Source of the DNA: Rhynchonema sp. JSB1_4
Lineage: Eukaryota; Nematoda; Chromadorea; Monhysterida; Xyalidae
Direction of reading: 5' to 3'
Assembly (NCBI GenBank): GCA_030248065.1
Contig: JASAMV010004010.1
Coordinates: 53,831-117,830 of the forward strand
Length of the DNA stretch: 64,000 nucleotides
The translations under genes and the position numbers were made by a program. The notes beneath the pieces were generated by a model. The model saw only the letters and a list, made by a program, of their open reading frames with translations, did no database searches and was not told the DNA's origin. This document shows positions 23,301 to 40,974 of this stretch, in pieces (position 1 is the first letter of the stretch; the number at the start of each line of letters is the position of its first letter).

Positions 23301-23973
23301 AGGTACAAACAGCTGGACAAGAGCTCCAAGCAGCGTGTTAGGCTTATTCAGGTTCAGTCAGGTTTTCAGGTGTTAGGCTTAGCTGCGATGTCAAAATGGT
23401 TTCCATAATCGTTTTCAGCGCCTCTGAAAACCCCAGGAAAAGTTTTATGTCATTTCAAACCCGATTTAGAAGTTTTCTGGCTAGGTCCCGTATATTCCGG
23501 GAGTGCCAGGTCGCCGCCCGGCGGCTGGGACAGTAAGTTGCTATTTTTGGCTCAAAATGGTATAAAATCGATATTTTTCACTCCAAACAGGCGAAAAATC
23601 GCGCGCGAAATGAGCGTTTTAGAGTACATTTTCATCAACATTTAGACTTAAAAATTTTTGTTCGCCCCCCCCCCCCCAGCTCGGCCGATACAGTAGGGTA
23701 TCAATAGCAATGGTGTGGCTGGGGGGGGGGGGTGGGGGTCCCCCCTAGCTCGACCGGTACAGCAGGTGGCAGGTTGCCGTCCCACATTTTTGGTGGTACA
23801 GTCGGTTAAGTTGCCGCTCCGCCTGGGTAGCTACACCACTGATAGAGCCCCCCGGAATAGAGCCCCACCGTTACAGTCCTCCACCCCAAAATGGTGTCAG
23901 TGAATTGATAGAACTCCCTTGCGGTACCTTTTTTGCGAAAGACATTTTTTTGGATTTGGACTGGTTCACTGAT

Positions 23974-25395
23974 AATAAGTAGGGATCGGTATCGGGGGCC
24001 CGGGGGGTATGCCGATACCCGATACTTCGAAACTAACCTATACTGGCAGGCGGAAAAAAACCGGTTTTTTTCCGGAAAAAAAAACCGAAAAAAAAACCGT
24101 TTTTTTCCGAGACCCGAATACTTTTCCATTTATTTTTCCGTGGGTACCTTTTCGGTTTTTGATCGGAAAAATATCGGTACTTTATTCCAATTTTTCCAAA
24201 AAATTGTAATGCAAAACTGATCAGTTTTTCGATTTCAGTGAAAAATTGGCTCGAGCACAAAAATTAACCGGCCCAAAATGGGCCAAAAAGCGTGTAAACC
24301 AAGTGTTTTCGACTGACTTCAACACTCTTCAAGAGCACTCTCGTCACTTCGAACAAATTTTGCACTGAAATTATTATATTTTTCGAAATTACGTTCTTAA
24401 GTACTGGAAAAGTATTTGGAAAAAAACGGTTTTTTTCGGGAAAAAACCGTTTTTTTTTCCACGAAAAATAAAGAACGGTTCTTTATGACAGTATACGGGT
24501 AGGGTACCAGGGCGGGCGGGTAGGGGGGTAGGGTACCAGAGCGGGGCGGGTAGGGGGGTAGCGTACCAGGCCGGGAAAAATAAAGAACGGTTCTTTATGA
24601 CAGTATAAACTAACCCGATACCCGATAGTGCCATAATACCAACAAAATATATAGTACAGTAGTGCAGTGTAGTTCCTGGTCCGGCGCGGCGGTTAGTGTA
24701 CCTACCCCTTTTTTCCGTGCGGCGGTTAGTGTACCTCCCTGGGGGGAAGGGGGGGGGAAGACCCAAATTCAGGAAAAAATCACTTTTTGAGGTAGAAAAT
24801 TTGACCGATTTTTGGCCCTTTTTGGAAAAAATTCTCCATAAAAAGGGTATTTTGGCGACTTTTGACAACATTGACCTAAAATCACCCATTTTAGGCCTAA
24901 AAATGCCCATTTTAGGCCTAAAATTGCCTATTTTTGGCAAAAAATTGAGGCGGTTAGTGTACCTGGCGCGGCGGTTAGTGTACTAGTGTACCTTGGTCGC
25001 GGCGGTTAGTGTACCTTAGGGGGGGGACCCCCCCTCCCCCCCAGGAACTACACTGCAGTAGTGTACTGCTTTTAGAGCAAAACTGAGGTTTTTGGTAAAC
25101 GTCGCGCGCGATGTTTTTGAGATGGCCATTGAGTACTGCGCGCAATAAGTTTTTTCACAAAAATCTTGCTCTGTTGTTGTGTCATGCAACATGAAAATAG
25201 CTCCCACCTACATTTTAAAAAAATTTTTATGTTCGCAAAACAATGGATATCTGCAGAGCTGTTTTTTGAACTGGTTTTTAATCGCGAAAAGTGTAATACC
25301 CGATACCTTGGAAAAACATGCCGATACCCGAAAGCCGATACCCGATACTTTTTGGGTGCCGATACCCGATACCTTCCTATCCCTAGTAATAAGTA
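23974..25395. mobile_element. Large hAT-like MITE carrying a second MITE
   Basis: The ends are TAGGGATCGGTATCGGG (about 23980) and CCCGATACCTTCCTATCCCTA (to about 25385). The flanks ATAATAAG and GTAATAAG are a probable 8-bp target duplication with one mismatch. The interior has arrays of CCGTTTTTTTCC and CCCGATAC. A shorter relic of this interior (AAGTATAGGTTA beside the poly-T/CCG block) lies in the NTF2 intron near 31315-31430. There is no transposase. Confidence 0.7.
24657..25063. mobile_element. hAT-like MITE nested in the larger element
   Basis: The element spans 24665-25055 with ends CAGTGTAGTTCCTGG and CCAGGAACTACACTG, exact inverted complements. It is flanked on both sides by CAGTAGTG (24657-24664 and 25056-25063), an exact 8-bp target duplication. 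It contains four or more copies of GCGGCGGTTAGTGTACC. CAGTG ends with an 8-bp duplication fit hAT. It inserted after the outer element. Confidence 0.82.
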
Positions 25396-25610
25396 TGTTT
25401 TTTTCAGAGACAGGATTGGATACCCCACACATTAGGTTTTATTCTGGTTTCAGCATGCGGCACGTGAATATCGATCGATTACGCTACAACAGTTTTTTGG
25501 GGCGTTGATTGATTTGAAAACAGACACGAAACAGGACAAGCGGCTGCGGCTGTCGAGGGCCACCCGTTGTGTTTCATTAATTAGTCGCAGTCTCAGTGAC
25601 TGACGACGAC

Positions 25611-29780
<4,170 letters not shown>

Positions 29781-31103
29781 GACTGGCCTTGAATAATCAG
29801 GCTAACAAATAGCTGTAAATATTCACAGCACCGATGAACAGCGTTGTTTGCATAACGAACACGGTACATTATTTTGTCGAACAAATAGTTCCCACGCACA
29901 AAAACGTCCACAAGCATATTGATGATCTGAGATTTTGTATTGCTGTATATCATTGTCATTTGTACATTTCGACTTGTTGTGTTTTTTACCTGCAATTGTA
30001 TTCTTTTAAAAGTGACTATTCTGATCAAGCACAGCAGAAGTGGAGAACGTAGCGCCCAGGTCGAAATCAAAAAAAGAACAACCCAAAACAAAACACCAAA
30101 CCCAAAAAAAAAACTAACCAAAAAAAAAAAAAAATAAAAAAAAAAAAAAAAACCCCCCCCCCCCCCCCCCCCTTCTGGCCAGAATTACGTTGTTATTTTT
30201 AATCGTTCATGTGATCGTTTCTTTTATGGAACTGGTGTAGTCTTTATTTCTGTCTAACATCTTTTGTTAATATTATGTTTCTTTTTTGGATGTTGCTAAA
30301 TGTTTCAAGGTCTCATATCGAGCCATAACTGTCTTCAACTTTTTTGATGTTCATCAGCTCATTTGTTGTCTGGAGGTCACATTGATTGCAACCCACTTTT
30401 ATACATTTAATGCTGTCGAACTATTGATTATACATGTTTAGTGATCATTTTCAAATCTAGCGCAATATTTTGTGATTTTGCCAACTTTTGAAACAACTTT
30501 ACAATTTATTATATATGCAAACCTTTCCGACGCAGTTTTGGCATCGTTTGATTCAGTTTTTTTTATTTTATTTTCATTTGAAATTTAGTCACTGCCCAGT
30601 TGCTGAAAAACGAGCTCCCATTGTTTTGATTCTGAAAATCTTATCGTTTCTTTGACTGTTTTCGATAACCAATAATTTTCGAACCAGTTTTTGTAAAAAC
30701 GCTTTTTGAAGGTGTGGCGATGAATATATTTTCAAATTGTATATAATATCATGCCAATTACGAATGCCAGAATGTATATCACTTCCCACGTTGAGTTGTA
30801 TTCTGTCACCTTACCTTTACGCACCTAACTATTTTCATTCGGTCAATTTCTCATTATTTTTTTATTTATTTGCGATTGTTATCTTGATCAGCCTCCTATT
30901 TATGCACTACCGACTTAACGAACTGGATAAAAAGTGCGAAAACACTGGTCTTGGGCCAATTTTCGCAGTCAGAGGTCGTTCCGAACCCAACGTTGGCGTG
31001 ATGCTGCGTTGAATCTTATCATCGAGTTGTATTCTGTCGGTGACTTGTGTGTGTTTGATGTCAGGTGTGTCAACCACAACAACCGATCTGCATCTGATCG
31101 TCG
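29781..31103. other. Intergenic region with a poly(A)/poly(C) junction
   Basis: No gene is recognised. From about 30100 to 30152 the sequence is almost pure A, then switches to about 20 consecutive C at 30153-30172. The rest is AT-rich with no conserved frame. Confidence 0.5.
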
Positions 31104-32090
31104 ATGACGATGAATCCCCAGTTTGAACAGATCGGCAACGCATTAGTGCAACATTACTATGGCAAATTCGATGTGATCGATGCCGCCACCAGAGTGCAGG
31201 GACTCGCTGAATTGTATGATGTGAGTGCGTGGGTTACGTCACACCAGTACTGGGTGGCTATAAATACTGTATCAATGGCTACATTTGGCGGCACATTGGT
31301 TACTATAAATATTTTTGAAACCTTTTTTTTCCGAAAAAATTTTTTTTCCCCCAAAAACAAAAAAAACCCCAAAAAAACCAAAAAAAAAACGGTTTTTTTT
31401 CCGGCCCGCAAGTATAGGTTATGTTACGGCATTTTCTGCCAAATGTAGAATATTCTTGCAGTCTCACATTCTTTATTTTCTCTTTTAATGTTTCAAAGTG
31501 TCTGAATACTGATGCTAATACCAAAGTAGAAGCCATGCTTTGTGCGACCACTGGGACATTCTTTGGCAGAACACGTCTGGTGTTTGCGGCGACGTGTGTT
31601 CCATGCAGAGTTTGTTATTCTTGCAGCCCGAAAATTCCTACATGACGTTCGAAGGCGTGCAGGTGAAAGGTCGCGAAGCCATTTTGCAAAAATTCTCGGT
31701 TTGTTTCCTTGATGACATCGTTATCATCAGTACAAATGTGTAAAAAATATTTTAGAGGGTTTTTCGGATTCAGGGTAAAATCTTCGCCAAATCAAGCAGA
31801 ATAATGTTTCAGTCACTTACATTTCGAGCCATCCAACGTGCCGTTACCAAAACCGATTGTCAACCGTTGTCTGACGGCTCGGTTCTAGTCGTTGTGCTTG
31901 GGCAACTCAAGGTTTGTGGCTTCTGTGATGTTTCACTGAATTATGAGACCGTCTACGTCGTGATGTTTCATTTCAGACTGATGATGATCCTCCGCAGAGT
32001 TACACACAAACATTTCTGCTACGACCCTCGCCTGCCGGCTCATTCTATATCGCAAATGAAATTTTCCGCCTCGTGCTACACAACATGTGA
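31104..32090 (+). CDS. Nuclear transport factor 2 (NTF2)
   Basis: Four exons (31104-31220, 31627-31698, 31813-31911, 31977-32090) total 402 nt, giving 133 aa. Human NTF2 has 127. The family signature is clear: FEQIGNALVQHYYGKFD, MTFEGVQVKGREAILQKFSS, VVLGQLKTDDDP, QTFLLRPS and the C-terminal NEIFRLVLHN. NTF2 is a homodimer that carries RanGDP into the nucleus and binds FxFG nucleoporins. Intron 1 holds a relic of the hAT-like element seen at 24 kb. The last intron contains two copies of GATGTTTCA, one just before the acceptor. Confidence 0.93.
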
Positions 32091-33239
32091 GAGAATACGC
32101 GGTTTATTGTTGTCATTGTGAACGTTTGTTTGTGACTAGAAACGGCTAGAGCATAACATTATGGTAATTTTGTTGAGAATTGACTGTTATAGTAAATTTC
32201 TAATTTCGTTGCCTCATGCATTCTTACAACACAGAACACCCCCAAAGAGACAACAACAACACACAAACCCTGACACACAGCTTAAAACACAAACCAACCC
32301 CCCGAATACCATGAGGCAACAAAAGAAATTTCTATATCAAAGAAACCCCCACATTCGCTCCGAGTGGAGCGAATAGTTGGAACATTTTGATTGCTTCAAG
32401 AACTTTATATTGATATGAGTGCAGCAGGAACGTTTGTGGCCTAACAGATCGATAGTGTGTACAACACACGGGTTCCAACGCACATAAAAATAATTTATCA
32501 CAAAAACCAAAAACGTCCGCATGAGATTGTGTTTGGATTCTTGTGGTGAGTAATTTTTGGAGTCGTTCAAACTTTCTGGAGGGTTAATCAGTATGCGTAT
32601 GTTTGTTGCATTATCACTGCCTACTATGCACCTCGATTGCTACAATGCCTGATGGTGACAAATACTGTAGTTCCCAAAATGATAAATTGTGAGTTCTGGA
32701 CGCCCGGATCAGGCGTTTGTGGCCGTCCGTGATTTGATTCTAAATCAATCTTTCTTGTCAAATTATAACATCCGTATTTACGTTTTGGTACGAAATGTCC
32801 AGTTTGCTCACTACGACAGTGTTTTGTGTGTTGAATCGAGCACAAATGTCTCATTTGTTGGCATGTAATCACTCTAATTATTGCCCGTGTCTGTGCGCGT
32901 GTCCTTCTGTATTGTTTATGCCTTTGTTGAAACATCATCATCGCTTTTCGTTTTGTGAACAACACGGGATTATGATTATCTGGAATTCGTGTACACAAGT
33001 TTATTCCACCGTTTTATTGGTAATTTTGTATTTTTGTGGTAGTGTTGCGACCTATGAATAAAGAGTTGACAATGTATATTGTATGGTTGTGTTCATGCTA
33101 TTTGGTGGTTCCAAAAATCCACAAAATATAATACCGTTTTATTGTACTTCTAGCCAACTTTTGCATCTTGAATATTGATGTCCCAGATTGAGCAAAGCTG
33201 CAGGTTTCGTCATTGCAGATCGCGCTCTGAATCGACAAA
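32091..33239. other. Intergenic region without a recognised gene
   Basis: This is AT-rich sequence between NTF2 and TMEM208 with no convincing frame. One TGAAACATC copy lies at 32928-32936. The promoter of the TMEM208 gene should lie in the last few hundred bases, but no element is identifiable. Confidence 0.4.
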
Positions 33240-33797
33240 ATGCAGAAGTCTAAAGGCAAGCAGGGTACCAAGGGTCAGAAGCAGATCTATGAGGAGAACC
33301 AGGCCACCATCAAATTCTATGGCATCATGACTGCGCTTTCAATGGTTACTAGTTCATGGGTATGCCATGTGAAACATTAGCCATCATGACATTTGTTTCA
33401 GCTCATTCACGTGATCTGTCAATTAGTGATATTTACGCCCACCGGATGGGACTGGGTATGTGATTTCCGCAATAAAAATTCCGTTTGCGATTTCCGTGTT
33501 CCTTTTTGTACTCTTTGTAAAACAATATTTGAATTTCCAGCTGTACCTCAGTGTCGGCATTGGCCTGCAAGCCTCGGCACTGCTCACTATGCGATTCATG
33601 GCCAAACCTCACTTTGCTGGCAACCAGTTGTTGGACGCGGGACTGGATCTGAATATGGAGGAGGGATTTGGAGAGTTGGTTGTTGTTTCGATTTTCTATG
33701 GCGACAATATAATCAGCATTTGCATACTATTTTATTTATTTTTCAAACGTAAAAAAAAATAAGAACAAAAAAAAAAACAAAAAAATAAAAAAAAAAA

Positions 33798-33837
<40 letters not shown>

Positions 33838-34452
33838 ACAGGCATTAAATTATTTGTTACTGTGGGTCGATCAGTTATTCGTACTCCCCCGTTTCAGATA
33901 TTGCAAGGACGCCGTGATTCTCGGCTTTATTACACAAGTGCTTTCACTGATCACACGATATTTCTGGCTGCTCTTACTATTGGTGGGTGAAATTGGGCAG
34001 ATTGTGTGCGGTGTTCAGCTATTGAATGTCGTTGTAAACAAATTGTTCCTTCCTGAAATCCATGATGTTGTACTTCGTCACACACAACTACCACCGACCG
34101 ATTACAAACTGCTCCCTCTTCGGAATAATCTTCGTTTTTATGAATAGGGTTTTTAAAATTGTGGAAGATACGTATCGGCAATCTGAGTTTTGCTTGGTTA
34201 GTCTGCTTGCTGGGAGACATCAGTTGTTTTCCACCGTAAACCATGCTGGAACTGTGCTGCATTTCATCAACACTTATTCATACCGGTATGTGGACATCAA
34301 CAATGTTTCAGGTGCCGTGTATGGCTTTGTACAAATTGTGGGTGTCCATTCTCGGTCCGTGGTTCTTCGCGCCGGCGGCAGAGGACGAGGGTGATGATGG
34401 GGATGAGAAGAAACGAAGAAGGAAGGAGAAGATCAAGTACAAGCGCATCTGA
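33240..34452 (+). CDS. TMEM208: TMEM208-like ER membrane protein
   Basis: Five exons (33240-33359, 33402-33455, 33541-33674, 33898-33982, 34312-34452) total 534 nt, 177 aa, with all phases closed. The human protein has 173. Family features in order are a basic start (KGKQGTKGQKQIYEENQATI), hydrophobic segments, LLDAGLDLNMEEGFGE, a long hydrophobic stretch (FWLLLLL), and LYKLWVSILGPWFFAPA with a Lys/Arg-rich tail. TMEM208 is the animal counterpart of yeast Snd3 and acts in insertion of proteins into the ER membrane. Intron 3 holds a poly(A)-rich tract at about 33750-33836. Confidence 0.93.
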
Positions 34453-34844
34453 TTCGTGTTGCGATTTTGTGCTCTAAATGTCATCAAAAGCTGTGTTACG
34501 CGCTGACGTTTTGTTTGAGTTCTGTCTTTGAACACCTAACCGTTGCTGCTTGATCCCTCGCTGCCCCACATCTGTCTGTTGATGATCTGTTTTATGAGTT
34601 TGTTGTTGGGTTCGGTTGTTTTGACGTTGTTCTTCGTTTCGCTTGTGTTATAATATCTTATTGAAGTTTGCATTGCATAAACAGAGATTTATAAATCAAT
34701 ATAATTTGTCTGTTTTCGTGTCAATGTGGTATTTGACCATGGGATCAGCCGCACTGGCCTCTGTTACATCCAATTGTGGACTCAATTACCAGGTCGTTCA
34801 GCTCAGTTGTCCAATGCAATCTAAACTCAACAGTTTCTGCCACT

Positions 34845-37824
34845 ATGATCTCCCGGTGCGTGTCCCGTTGGTGCGCAGGACCTCGTCTGTTGGTGCTACT
34901 CACCTTGCTGGTCATCAGCGTTGTGTTGGTGCTACAATACACTGCTCTGTTCGGCAATGTTGCGGCGAGAAGTGATGGCGGCAGACTGAAATTCAGGTCA
35001 CTTGCCGAATTTTCTTGGGTCCCTATCTCACTAGTCAATTTGGATGACAGGTATTTGTTATTGATGTTTCGCACGAGAATGGCCATAGCAATGATGCGCA
35101 CTCGTCAGTTGGTTGATGTGCCATGTCACTTTGCAGATGTGCCCAACAGGACATGTCGCGTCCCATCTACATGCTCGCATGGACTCCATTCTTCAAATCA
35201 CCCATGAACGATATGCTTGAGGGAACGGCTCAATGTCCCGAACACAATTGTGTCTTCACCAACAATCGAAGTCTACTATCCGAATCACAGGTGGCTGGTT
35301 TTTACGACTTAGTAAATTTTGGTAGATATGGTTTGGCCAAAACCTTAGTTCAACAACAATTGACCACGTTTCAGTCTTGATTTCAGTTAATAATTCTGCA
35401 TTTGCCCGACGCCAAAGTCGATGATTTGCCTGTGCGAACAAGGCCGGATCAGGCTACCGTGTTCTTCGTCGAAGAATCACCACAGAACATGGAACTATAT
35501 CACGTAGATCTCAGGTTCCGAGTTTACCAGTTGCTATATATCTGTAGACCACCTTGTGATTTCCCAATTCTCATTCGCAGCAAGTTCCCAGCAGCGTTTT
35601 TCAATTGGACCATGACGTACCGACGTGATTCCGACTGCTATCGCCCGTACGGGGGTGTACAGCACGTGCAACACAGTGTACCGGACAGTCACGTGCTGAA
35701 ATACATGGAGGAGGTGCGTTACAGACTGCTGTTGGTGTAGTACTATTCGCCGTTGTGGTGCCCCTGCAGTATATTTCTTATTGGAAATTATGGGTGTTCA
35801 GCAACTCGCTACTAAATGAAATCGTTTTTGAATCATTGTCATTGTAATCTTGTACGAAAAAACAAGGGGTTGGTACCAGCGGTCAGGGGCGTAACTAAAT
35901 CTAAAGTTCGGGAAGCGCTGCAGAGCATAAAACTCGTTGTTATCTAACGCTGGAAACCTCGTTTTTGTCTGGTGATTGTTCAGGAATTGGTCGTTGTTAA
36001 ACTGATTAATAATGCTCACTGCAGACGTAGCTCGCTAAAATGTGTAACACATCGGGATTTGTAATCATCTGAATGCCCTAAAAATGAGTCTAGCTGATGC
36101 GCGAAGCGCGCGATCTTTTTTACCTACCACAGTGGAAATGTCACGATTTTAGCCGTCTTTGTTTCTTCTATGGACTGCCCAACGGGGCGCTCAGCGCTCC
36201 CCTAAACGGCTTGAGAGGGAGCTGTGTAGCCCTGCGCGCCCCCACGGTACGCTCCTACCAGCTGTTCTCATTGTCAATTCCAGATGCGCACAATCGCAGC
36301 GAAGAAACACAAAGTCGGTGTGTGGATGGCGAGCAATTGCTGGACGAAATCACGAAGGGAGCAACTGATAGAGGTCGGTGGTTGGTATTACGATCGCTAT
36401 TGCCAAGAAACTTTGTTGTTTCTATTCGCCATGTTTGTATAAGTTGCTGTAGCGATGCTCAAATATACGGGATAGTTTACAAGCGTTTTTTTGTTCACGA
36501 ATAATTTGGAATATACTTGTGCCAGGGATGTAGTTACTGTAGGTGTATGGGGGTGCCCCAACTGCTAGATAGCTTTCGTGCTCCCAAACCCATACCCCAA
36601 CCTGGCCAGCTAGCTTTCTTGCTCCAGTTATCAAGTCAAAAAAGTGTGCTTGCCTTCTTGCTCAGACCAACGAACTACATCACTGACATACGCTCACCAC
36701 TGGTCTTATAATTTCGCTTGATGTTTTACGCACGCTATTTGTTGAAAACAAATGTACCAAATTGCAATCCTGGACATCACTCTTTTTATGCACAATAATG
36801 AATTTACCAATAAATAAACCAATTACAACTTTCGCCAGGATCTCCGTCAATTCATCCCGATCGACATCTGGGGTTCCTGTGGCACGACCGAGGCAGATGC
36901 GTGTCCCCGATCGCTGGCTGCTGAGTGCGACAAGCGCATCGCCAACGAATACAAGTTCTATTTCGCGTTCGAAAACTCGAACTGTGCCGATTATGTGTCG
37001 GAGAAATTCTGGCAGAAATGGGAACTACCTGTGGTGCCAATCGTGAGTGCATGCTGTTTTTCGATGGTTTGTTGTCGTAAATCAAGTTAGCTGCTGTCGT
37101 CGATTACGCGCCTCAAAACTTCAGGCAGTGTCGTTTTGCGCTGAAGCGTCATCAACGCAAAGCACCAGTCTGAATTCTTGATGGCCGCTGAGATTGGTAG
37201 CTGTGGTCTTGCCTGGAGTTGCATTGACCGGACCATTTCGAGATACCCCAAGCCACTACATGTTGCGCAGGTGCTGCGTCGTGACACGCTGTCGCATCTG
37301 GTGCCCGATTCAGCGTTCATCGCCGTCGACGACTTTGCGGACATCGCTGAAATGGCGAATCGACTGCGACGCTTGAGCACCAATGTTGAGGAGTACATCA
37401 AGTCGGTGGTTGATTATGAATGAGTGTTGATCTTTATCTCTCAAACGGACTTGCAAGCACATGCGTTTACACGATCAGTAATAATCTATGCGGGCAGTTC
37501 GGGGGTAGTTTTCTTATTGTGTGACCACCCGGGGCATCGCACTGACGATTACCTGTTGCACGGGCTGTCTGTGAAAATAGGGCGAAACGAACAATGTGAA
37601 AAACGTCCAATATTTGCTTTTTGAAATGCCGTCGTGTTTTGCATTGCAGATATTTCGCGTGGAAGCCGCACTACCAGGCAATGTCATGGACTGAGCAGGG
37701 TTTCTGTTGTCTGTGCAAACGTGCACGCGAATGCACCCATCCGGCCTCCTATGTGGCTGACATTGAGGACTGGTGGGTTCGACGTGGTAGATGCTATGAT
37801 GGGTATAGATTTAGGGAGAAATAA
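34845..37824 (+). CDS. Alpha-1,3-fucosyltransferase, 406 aa
   Basis: Eight exons: 34845-35050, 35137-35290, 35387-35514, 35581-35713, 36284-36373, 36839-37042, 37271-37401, 37650-37824. They total 1221 nt with every phase closed. Met34845 precedes a type II signal anchor (LLVLLTLLVISVVLVL), placing the enzyme in the Golgi. GT10 signatures include FNWTMTYRRDSDCYRPYG, KVGVWMASNC, DIWGSCG, YKFYFAFENSNCADYVSEKF and VPDSAFIAVDDFAD. The C-terminal exon (YFAWKPHYQAMSW, with Cys pairs) matches the family end. The enzyme transfers fucose from GDP-fucose onto GlcNAc. Two exons end at the rare donor GTCGGT. Reading through the donor at 37402 gives a premature stop, so the last exon supports the splice. 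Confidence 0.93.
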
Positions 37825-40800
37825 TCATCATGATGTTAAATTCACTCACCCTCTGATCTCATCTCGCTCGATTCGACTTTCCAGCCTGGTTTAATTCATT
37901 GAGAAGGCAACATCTGTTGGAAAATTTGGATCAGAAAGCTGAATTAGCCTTCTGACCTTCCAGGTCTTGCTTATCTCTGATGTTGTTCCGGATACCAAAG
38001 ATCTGTGTATTGCCTGATTCTAACTTATGCGCTCTTGTCCTTACGATTTGCTTTGTAATGATTGATTGATCGTCTTGCCTTGTTTGTGTCATTTCACTCA
38101 AAAGCTCGTTCATAATCATTGTTAAATTTGATTTTTTTTCGTACATTTGGGTGCAATCTCATCGGTTCTAGTCATGCATATCATTTTGTTGTATATTGTT
38201 GTTGTTTTGTAACCAAGCTTTCCATTCATTGTAACGTGTCATGATAGTATTGTAACTGTTGAAAGCTGTGACCCCGCGATAACTTTTGGCTGTGTTTTTT
38301 GTGTTTTTATGGTAAGGAAATGCCTCTTGTGTTCTTCTGAAAAAACTTCTGATTGTGTTGTTGTTTTGTCAGTGCGCTGTTGTTTGTTCAAAGTGGTGCC
38401 TGGAAAATCGATTATCAGTAGGATATGGGTTATTTACTATCAACCGCCGGTGTGATCCTGCACCCAGTGTGCCATGCCGTGTCATGTCATGTGCCGATAT
38501 TTATAAAAAAACCAAAACTTTGAACTTGGCCCCTGAAAGTCAATGGCCCCTGAAAGGCTGAAAGGGGCATCATTTCGGAGATAAGAAGGAAAAAGAACCG
38601 CCAAATCACAGGATTTCCACTCTTGCTTGCTTTTTATCTTTCAGTTGCTTTGCTGTGCGTGAAGACAGCAACGAACCCACTCACTGTTGGATTGAAGGTT
38701 ATTTGCTGAACTGAACTGAAATCAGCAGTAATCATCTGATTCGCTCTGTCACGAATGGAATGGCATGGCTTGCCAAAACAACATCGCAGAAGATATACGT
38801 GTGTATTGACATTTGCAGACGCCAGGCTTTTCTTCGGCCAGGGGCCACAAGCTCATACCTGACGTGCGTTGGTGTGCACAGCTGCAGAATTACTTCAAAT
38901 GCAATAATCTCCATTTTATCGACGGAATATATAGTTTCGAAAATTTCTGTACCATACGCGATAATCTGAAAAAATGTGTGGTTAGTTTGGTTCATGCTCT
39001 GTGTTGAATCACCAAGTTCAACAGCTTGCTGACCAACACCATACTGGTCTTCAATAAATTTCTTGTAGTTTTTCACAAATGTGTTGTTATAAGATATGGT
39101 AAACGTGTACCAAGTGAATGTGCTATATAAATAAATCAGATTTTACTTCACGCAACGTGTTTACTCGAGCAGAACGCTTTACGAGCCATCCGAACAAAGT
39201 TTTTGCTGTGTTGAACCCCATAATGTGTGCATCAACTTGGTACAATCGTTGACGTTGAATGCTCATTACTTTTGAACTCACGGGTCATCGGTCGAAAAAC
39301 TTTGTAGTTGTCCTGCTGTTTATATGACAGAAGATTTACGATTGTTATGGTTCACAGCTGAAGTTTTATAATTTTTAAACAATGGGGCGGTTAGATCATT
39401 TGCTGAAGTCACATTTCGGGAGTGAAAAGCGAGGTTTTGTAATCGCACTCCTTGTGCGTTCTTTTGCGTAATTTGCTCCGGTTGTCACGTTTGTCACCCA
39501 ATACTTGCCAAGCTTATGTTCTGGCGCAATGGTAATACTTCAGAACTAATGTATAATACATAAGTTGAGTGGAGGTTTCAATAGTAATGTTCGGATACAA
39601 AGCATATCCCATTATAGTGACCATCTGTAACCGCCTGTATCAACAATGAGCTTTGCAACTGTTGTGCAATGCCGAAGGCAATTTGTGTCCGAAAATTCAC
39701 TTCTGTTTTGATGTGCACAACGATATGAACACAAAGCATATCCGAAGTCGTTCCATCCACGCACAGATAACGGCAATGCTTTTAGGCCGCTTTCTACACT
39801 CTAGCTGCCCACGTGATGCTTCATATCTGGTTTCAATATACAATATACAATACAAGACACAAGTCATTATCCCACAAAACCATAAACTATGGCAGGTCTC
39901 CACAGAGAGCTTTGCGATCTAATGAAATTTATGAAAAGTCTGGTTCAGAACATTGAGATGGGTATGTAGGAACTGCACAGCACGAATTGCAAAACGGCTC
40001 CTGAGGCAAACTGGGCCTGTTTGTTTTTATACATAATGTCGTTGTCGAAAAATTTTCATCCCCCGAATTTTTGCCAGCCGAACCAAAAACGATTACCGTC
40101 TTGTGATCTCACGTGGTTTTTTGGTATTGAGAGCGTCGTAATCGCAGTAAGCCAAGACGGGTAGCTTCGTCCGTGAGCAAGCACTTAGGCCAATACACCG
40201 TGGTACAAGCGATCTCAAATGTAATATGAGCACCAGGCTGGTATTGTCCAAGGTGTTGTTGAGTTTGTGTGGTCTGTAATTGTGAAAATTGAGCCTCATG
40301 GCCAAATAAGCATCTTGGCGCTAATACGAAATGACACTTGGTAGTTTCGAAAGTACGACGTCCAAAATTTGATTCCATGATCCGGAATTTTTCGGGCGTC
40401 TAAAAGTACCCGCACACCGAAAGAAATAATGTGTTTGTATCCGTGTATAGGTGCTTGCGTCACGCTCCAGGCCGACTTCTCGGTCCATTTTCTGGCCATT
40501 TTGTGTATCAACGCTGCCATTCTAGTGTCAATAAAGGTTCGAAAATTGGTCAAGATCTGAAAGGACTCGCACTTATGTTCTTCTTGTGTTTTGGTAACAT
40601 TCCAACATCTTGCTTGCCTTGCGTCACCGCCCAAAAAATAATCCCATCGCCATGTATACCTTTAAGCCGAAATGATAAAGTTGGTAGCACTAAGCACTGT
40701 ATCATTGTTTGACTGTGTATATTTCGCCATGAACTGTGTTTTATCGCATACGGCATCATTGACAGAAAAATAATGTGCAAATTACCAGGGTTTCATTTTC

Positions 40801-40974
40801 TGACATTTGCCATTTGTATTTCACTTATCTGATTGTCAGCTACTGCGACAATTTGATTGCTTTCCAATCCTGGATACATCACCAACTGCGCATCGAATGA
40901 TTTCCAAACAAAGAAAGCCACAAGCCAGTTCGAGTGAATCGTGCTTAATCGTCTGACCACAACAACACCCAAAA
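37825..40974. other. 3-kb region without a recognised gene
   Basis: The sequence is AT-rich. A dispersed repeat lies at about 38530-38640 (CATCATTTCGGAGATAAGAA) and matches the interior of the MITE at 3.1 kb. Open frames at 40109-40634 on the minus strand are not convincing as a transposase. Nothing else is supportable. Confidence 0.45.

Noticed and set aside
40093..40634. Minus-strand open frames that might be a decayed mariner-like transposase
   Set aside because: The segments are in two frames and I could see no DDE/D-type motif, no catalytic spacing and no terminal repeats.
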